From Malania oleifera (lineage: Eukaryota; Streptophyta; Magnoliopsida; Santalales; Ximeniaceae): a stretch of 64,000 bases of DNA. Positions 59,901 through 64,000 of this stretch are shown here, one piece after another. The DNA lies in the NCBI RefSeq assembly GCF_029873635.1, contig NC_080419.1, positions 72,043,097 to 72,107,096 on the forward strand, read 5' to 3'. Positions within the stretch are counted from its first letter, which is position 1. The number at the start of each line of letters is the position of its first letter. A model generated the notes under the pieces. That model saw only the letters and a list, made by a program, of their open reading frames with translations. It did no database searches and was not told where the DNA came from. The position numbers and the translations under genes are program-made.

Positions 59901-60023
59901 TCCACGGGGCACTTGGTAACCTCCCAGAAAAGGTTTGTGAACTGGAGCGCGGGACGGCAATCCTGGACATGATCGTGCCATATAACTGGGTCTTCCACAC
60001 TGATAACAGACGTTCTCTCCCAT
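56957..60023 (-). pseudogene. Element 3 zinc knuckle and pol (PR-RT-RNase H-integrase-chromodomain)
   Basis: The zinc knuckle CYQCGRPSYMARSC at the start has His changed to Tyr. Protease reads LFYSGATHSFVS, with the catalytic Asp changed to Tyr as in element 1. In [19 protein letters not shown] is clear, a frameshift follows FMVMS near 58865, and at 58768-58788 the reading FVMVFLVYSK lacks the four residues IDDV. RNase H retains [12 protein letters not shown]. The integrase zinc finger and first catalytic Asp are deleted: AVEI joins PPTLHG at about 57985. Later parts TTFHPQTDGQIKRRIQILE and the chromodomain [19 protein letters not shown] are intact in sequence. Many stops. Confidence 0.9.
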
Positions 60024-60909
60024 CCTACATTAACCCATATGCCTTCGGCCACATCTAGGATAAATGGGATAAGTATGCTCACCCTGAAAACCATGGTATC
60101 CTATCATCTGCCTCTAGCTCCCACTGTACCGGTCTCCTCTCACTAAGCCTTAGCTGGAACCTGCCTGAAAACCTAGAGGTGTGGCCCTTTTTGTCTAGAT
60201 CGGTGCCCCCACATCTTTCTGTTCGCTCTCCTTTGCTACTTTGGCCCCATCAACTAGCTCAAAGAAGTCTTACATTTTCAGATCTGCTACCTCATTATAA
60301 ATTTCCCGCCTCAAGTCCCTCTCAAACATCCTCGCCTTTTTAACCTCATTTGGGACAACATAGGGGGCAAAGTGTAACAGCTCGATGAAGTTCGCCGCAT
60401 ATTGCTGAACTATGAGATTTCCCCAGGTCAAAATTAAAAATTCTACTACCTTAGCCTCTTTGACGGTAGCAGGAAAATATCTGTCAAAAAATATCTCCTT
60501 GAACTGGCTCCAAGTCATAGCCATTGGTATAGGTCTCTGCTCCTCCAATAATATCGTAGTTGTCTACCATCTCTTGGCCTCGCCTGTCCACTTGTATGTG
60601 GCATTGAGGACCCTCTGCTCATCTGTACAAGAGAGCACTGTTAGAACTTTCTCAATCTCCTGCATCAAGTTCTCAACAACTGCAGGATTTGCTCCTCCTA
60701 AAAACGCTGGAGGGTTTATTTAACTAAACTTCTATATTACACCCCTGGGTTGTGGATGGGCCTCCCTAGTCCCTGGAGCTCCATGCAATTTCATCCATAA
60801 CCTGTTGAGCAATGCTACAAAAAACAACATCTAAATCCCCGTTGCCTATGCTAGAAGGCCCTGCACCATCATTGTTGCTAGCATGAGCACTACTGCCCCT
60901 AGGGTCCAT
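60024..60909 (-). pseudogene. Element 3 gag
   Basis: ATG at 60909-60907 (MDPRGSSAHASNNDGAGPSS). A stop follows WSSRD, matching the stop after RSSKE/RSSKN in elements 1 and 2. Capsid piece: MTWSQFKEIFFDRYFPATVK and QQYAANFIELLHFAPYVV. Frameshifts lie between. The ATG follows TTATTGCAGG on the minus strand. Confidence 0.85.
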
Positions 60910-61247
60910 CCTGCAATAATGCAAAAAGTATTATGAGAATCCGCGCCTCATAATGCTATTCATTCTTACATTAATCTAACTAAAATATCCTTATACCACC
61001 TATTACTGATTTTAAGGTATAGTTTTACCATATGGAAATAGAAACCGACGATAGTTTACCATAGTTTTCATGAAATCGTTACCCTAGGAAAATCACAGAA
61101 ACCACCCAAAGTTCCTGCTTCAAGACCGCAGAATAGAATCCTAAACTCTCGTCCTAACTTTCCAATATTAACTCACTAAAATTCTATTCCTATATTCTGA
61201 TATTATTTCCCGCTGTACACTAAAGTCTACAGAACCTAACAACTTAG

Positions 61248-61259
61248 ACTCTGATACCA
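61248..61259 (-). other. Primer binding site, element 3
   Basis: TGGTATCAGAGT on the minus strand, one mismatch (last base) to the initiator-Met site. It sits three bases from the LTR. Confidence 0.9.
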
Positions 61260-61262
61260 AAT

Positions 61263-61787
61263 TGTAACGACCCAAAAATTCCTACCATTTTTTTTTACCA
61301 TGAAATTATATTACTCTATTACCCCTAATAAAACTACTATAACATACCTATGCAGCGGAAAACATAAACCATAATTACAATACCAAAATTTAAGTATTAT
61401 TTGCAAAATGTACATACACATCACTCCAAAAACATCCCCCATACCTCCTAGAATCTGCTCAAAAACACATCTCCTTGAAACACTTACCCTGCAGATAGGG
61501 CAGTACAAATGTTCCCTCTATCCCCAAGCCTAATCTGCTCGTCTAATTGGATCACCTAAAATATTTAAATTACAGAGATGAACAACTCTCAGTAAGACGA
61601 AATATGATATTACCAGTGTGTGGAAATTGAGTTTACATAAAAAATATATTTTAATCAGCTGAACTTGATCTAGCATGTAAGATTAATTACAATATAACAC
61701 ACACCTATGTGGCTTAAAATTCAATTGTTTCTATACTTTTTATTTAATCATACTTTTAGTAACTATAAATAAATCTATTGTTTTCTG

Positions 61788-61829
<42 letters not shown>

Positions 61830-62989
61830 ATTGTGAAAACTTCAATTCCTTGGATGACTGTATGTCATGATTTAACCCCTCATGACAGGGTTGTGTGGCC
61901 CATAAGCTGGACTTAACACTGGTTGGCCTACCAGGATAAGTCAACTGAAATCTCTATCGTCAAACTGACAGCCTCAACCCAAATTGCTGGGGAGCTTGCA
62001 ATCTCTCCCAAGTCATGGTCGACTATTCATAAAATCCACACACTATCTGAGATATGTAGTTTCACCCCGAACTATAATAGCTATGGTACCATGCTCTGAA
62101 ATCTGATTTGTTCCATCAAGGTCTGATACTATATAATATTAATTTATATCTATCTTACTATTTTACCATGATTCTGTTTCAACTATAATAACCATAACAC
62201 TATAAAAGCTGATCTTAATAAATTGTAATATCTAATCTGAATAAACTTTAAGATCTGAACGTTATGGTTTTGTAATCCGAATATCCTGGTATTCTAAAAA
62301 TGCTGTAAAATATCTTTCTGTTGGTATCTTGTAAATCATGATTCTGTAAATTCTGTAAAACATATTTATGTACATATATACTGAAAATCATGATACTATG
62401 AAAGCTGTGCAAATTCTGAACTGAACTGATATTTACTCATACCACATAATTAAATGAATAAAACTGATATACTAAAACCCGTATTTTCCTGTTAATAAAG
62501 ATAATTTATTGTCTAAGGAACTCTATTGAAAATACATAATTTCATACCTATAAACATCTAGAATTCATGTCCCAAAATATATATATTTTACTACTAAAAA
62601 TTCCTAAAATTACTAGCATAGCATATTTCCCTTACTTGATTCCTCTCAAGCCTGCTAAACTCTAAATCTACACCCCTGCAACTTTCGAAGCTCAAATCAA
62701 TCAACCCAACTCAGAATGATAACTATACTTGCCTTCCCCAGGCTCACATATTTCTTTATCTATAAAATTTTAAACTACTAATTATTTATCAACATTACTG
62801 AGTTCCTGAGTAAACACCCATTGGGTTCCTTAACCCATGCCTGCGGTGCTCAGAAACTCAAACCCTGAAATCACAACATCCTAATTTAATCAACTCAGAT
62901 TCCAGTATATTTCCATCTAACACAAAATCTGGGTTCAAAAAAGCCTACTAACCACACAAACCCTAAAATAACCTACTTACCCTGATTTT
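61263..62989 (-). repeat. Element 3, 5' LTR, truncated (U3 missing)
   Basis: 1727 bp. It matches 54520 to about 56175 of the 3' LTR and stops at CCTGATTTT, where the other LTR continues TTGATTTTGGGATGG. The missing ~485 bp is U3 with the GTCGAC array and TATA box, so this copy lacks its own promoter. An (AT)n run is at 61791-61825. Confidence 0.9.
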
Positions 62990-63520
62990 CTTGATCTAAA
63001 TTTTCTTTTACTTTTTCAATTGTTATTATTATTATTTTCAAAATTTATTTTGGCTTTCTAGAGATATAGATTTATCTTTAGAAGGTTTAGACTAGGAATT
63101 GGAGCTCTAGACTAGAAGCAAGCTAGAAGAAGTTTTTGATAATATCGTGAGTAACTATGGGAAGAAAGACGATATATAAGGCAAATGGCACTATTATTGT
63201 CCTTACTCCAAGAAAAGATTCTTTGATCGTTGATGTTGAGTTTGTTTCCATGGAAATGCTTTATGTGTTCATTAATGTTTGAGAACTTAACACATAATTG
63301 TAATTGTTGCTGTTAAAATTTGGATTGATATTTTTTTAACTTGATCATGACTTCGTCATCTAGAAAAGATAACAAAAAGGACTTAGATGAACTAAGATAT
63401 ATTATAAAAAAATCACTTCTATGCCTAAGTAAAAATAGTAGAAGCGTATGCACGGAATGACAACATAATATTTTTGTTTCCATATAATACTTAATATTTC
63501 ATAAAATGAATTTCAAGTTT
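62983..63520. repeat. Duplicated segment, copy 2
   Basis: Counterpart of 53655-54211, fused to the broken LTR through the shared bases TGATTTT. Confidence 0.85.
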
Positions 63521-64000
63521 CACTACAAGAAGTAAGGGTATTAGTGATAGTTTTAAACGATCACTAATACTCAAAAAATCGTCACTAATAGTATTAGTGA
63601 TGGTTTTCTTAGTATTAGTGATGGTTTTGGCTTTGTCACCATGTTTGCGAATACTAGTACTTATTAGTGTCAAAATACTCAAACCGTCACTAATAATGGA
63701 GTATTAGTGACAGAAACGAACTGTCACTAATAGCCTACAACCGTCACTATAAAATTGCACATATGGTCAGTTCAACTTTGTCACTAAAGCACATGTATTA
63801 GTGACGGATTTAATAACCATCACTAATATGACTGTAGTAGTGACGGTCAAGAAGCTGTCACTAATAGTACACTTTTTAGTGACGATTATTAAAACAGTTA
63901 CTAATAATTGACTAGTAGTAACAATTATAGAATAGTCACTATTATTTGGCCCCCATAAGGTTGATTCTATAATGATGGTTTTGGTCATTTAGTGACGGTT
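63521..64000 (+). mobile_element. CACTA element, left end (runs off window)
   Basis: CACTACAAGAAGTAAGGGTA terminal repeat, followed by about twenty short units of TATTAGTGACGGTTT and its reverse ACCGTCACTAATA to the window edge, the subterminal structure that CACTA transposases bind. No transposase is within the window. Confidence 0.85.

Larger units (their letters stand above)
54520..62989 (-). mobile_element. Element 3: defective Tekay-type chromovirus
   Basis: Minus strand. The 3' LTR is complete, the 5' LTR truncated. Primer site, gag, pol with a chromodomain and polypurine tract are present. It has lost the RT catalytic motif, much of the integrase N-terminal part and the U3 of its 5' LTR. 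No right target duplication, because the right end is a rearrangement junction. Confidence 0.92.

Overview
This 64 kb window is nuclear DNA of a flowering plant, most likely a dicot. It is AT-rich and built almost entirely of nested, decayed LTR retrotransposons with CACTA DNA-transposon ends. The only gene I can support as intact is a three-exon class I (GH19) chitinase at 51120-52959 (+). I saw no rRNA, tRNA, CRISPR array or bacterial feature.

Layout. (a) 1-21194: remains of a Tat/Ogre-lineage Ty3/gypsy element (+): RT end, RNase H, a second archaeal-type RNase H, integrase, and a very long 3' region with 42-bp and 69-bp tandem arrays. LTR-like sequence with a TATA box follows, and an LTR 3' end with a tRNA-Arg-like primer site at 21178-21194. 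A 2.0 kb solo LTR (3227-5261) sits in its 3' region. Its LTR is interrupted by a Tekay-like element that was tandemly duplicated (11640-17357 and 17358-20195) with different deletions in each copy. One copy later received another solo LTR (14841-17108). (b) 21600-33008: a reverse-oriented member of the same solo-LTR family, carrying a ~57-bp tandem array, split by element 1 (23042-32500, minus), a full-length Tekay/Del-type chromovirus with ~2.2 kb LTRs. (c) 33009-47405: CACTA-type terminal sequence split by element 2 (33403-46483, plus; TSD CTTGT), itself carrying two solo LTRs (40378-42577, TSD AGTAG; 42786-44370, TSD AATGT). (d) 47406-50928: AT-rich intergenic sequence. (e) 51071-53134: the chitinase gene with TATA box and poly(A) signals. 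(f) 53141-64000: a local tandem repeat, a ~0.55 kb segment present at both 53655 and 62983, CACTA left ends at 54212 and 63521, and between them element 3 (54520-62989, minus), a defective Tekay element.

All retrotransposon reading frames are broken by stops or frameshifts, so they are given as pseudogenes. Five copies of one solo-LTR family (TGTTA...TCAACA) occur with no internal region; three have exact 5-bp target-site duplications and one has a 4/5 match. Several LTR families carry arrays of a palindrome centred on GTCGAC, upstream of the TATA box wherever I located one. The nesting gives a relative chronology without any dating calculation.

Boundaries were read by eye. Those backed by TG...CA ends, target duplications, primer sites or polypurine tracts are good to a base or two; the others are approximate.
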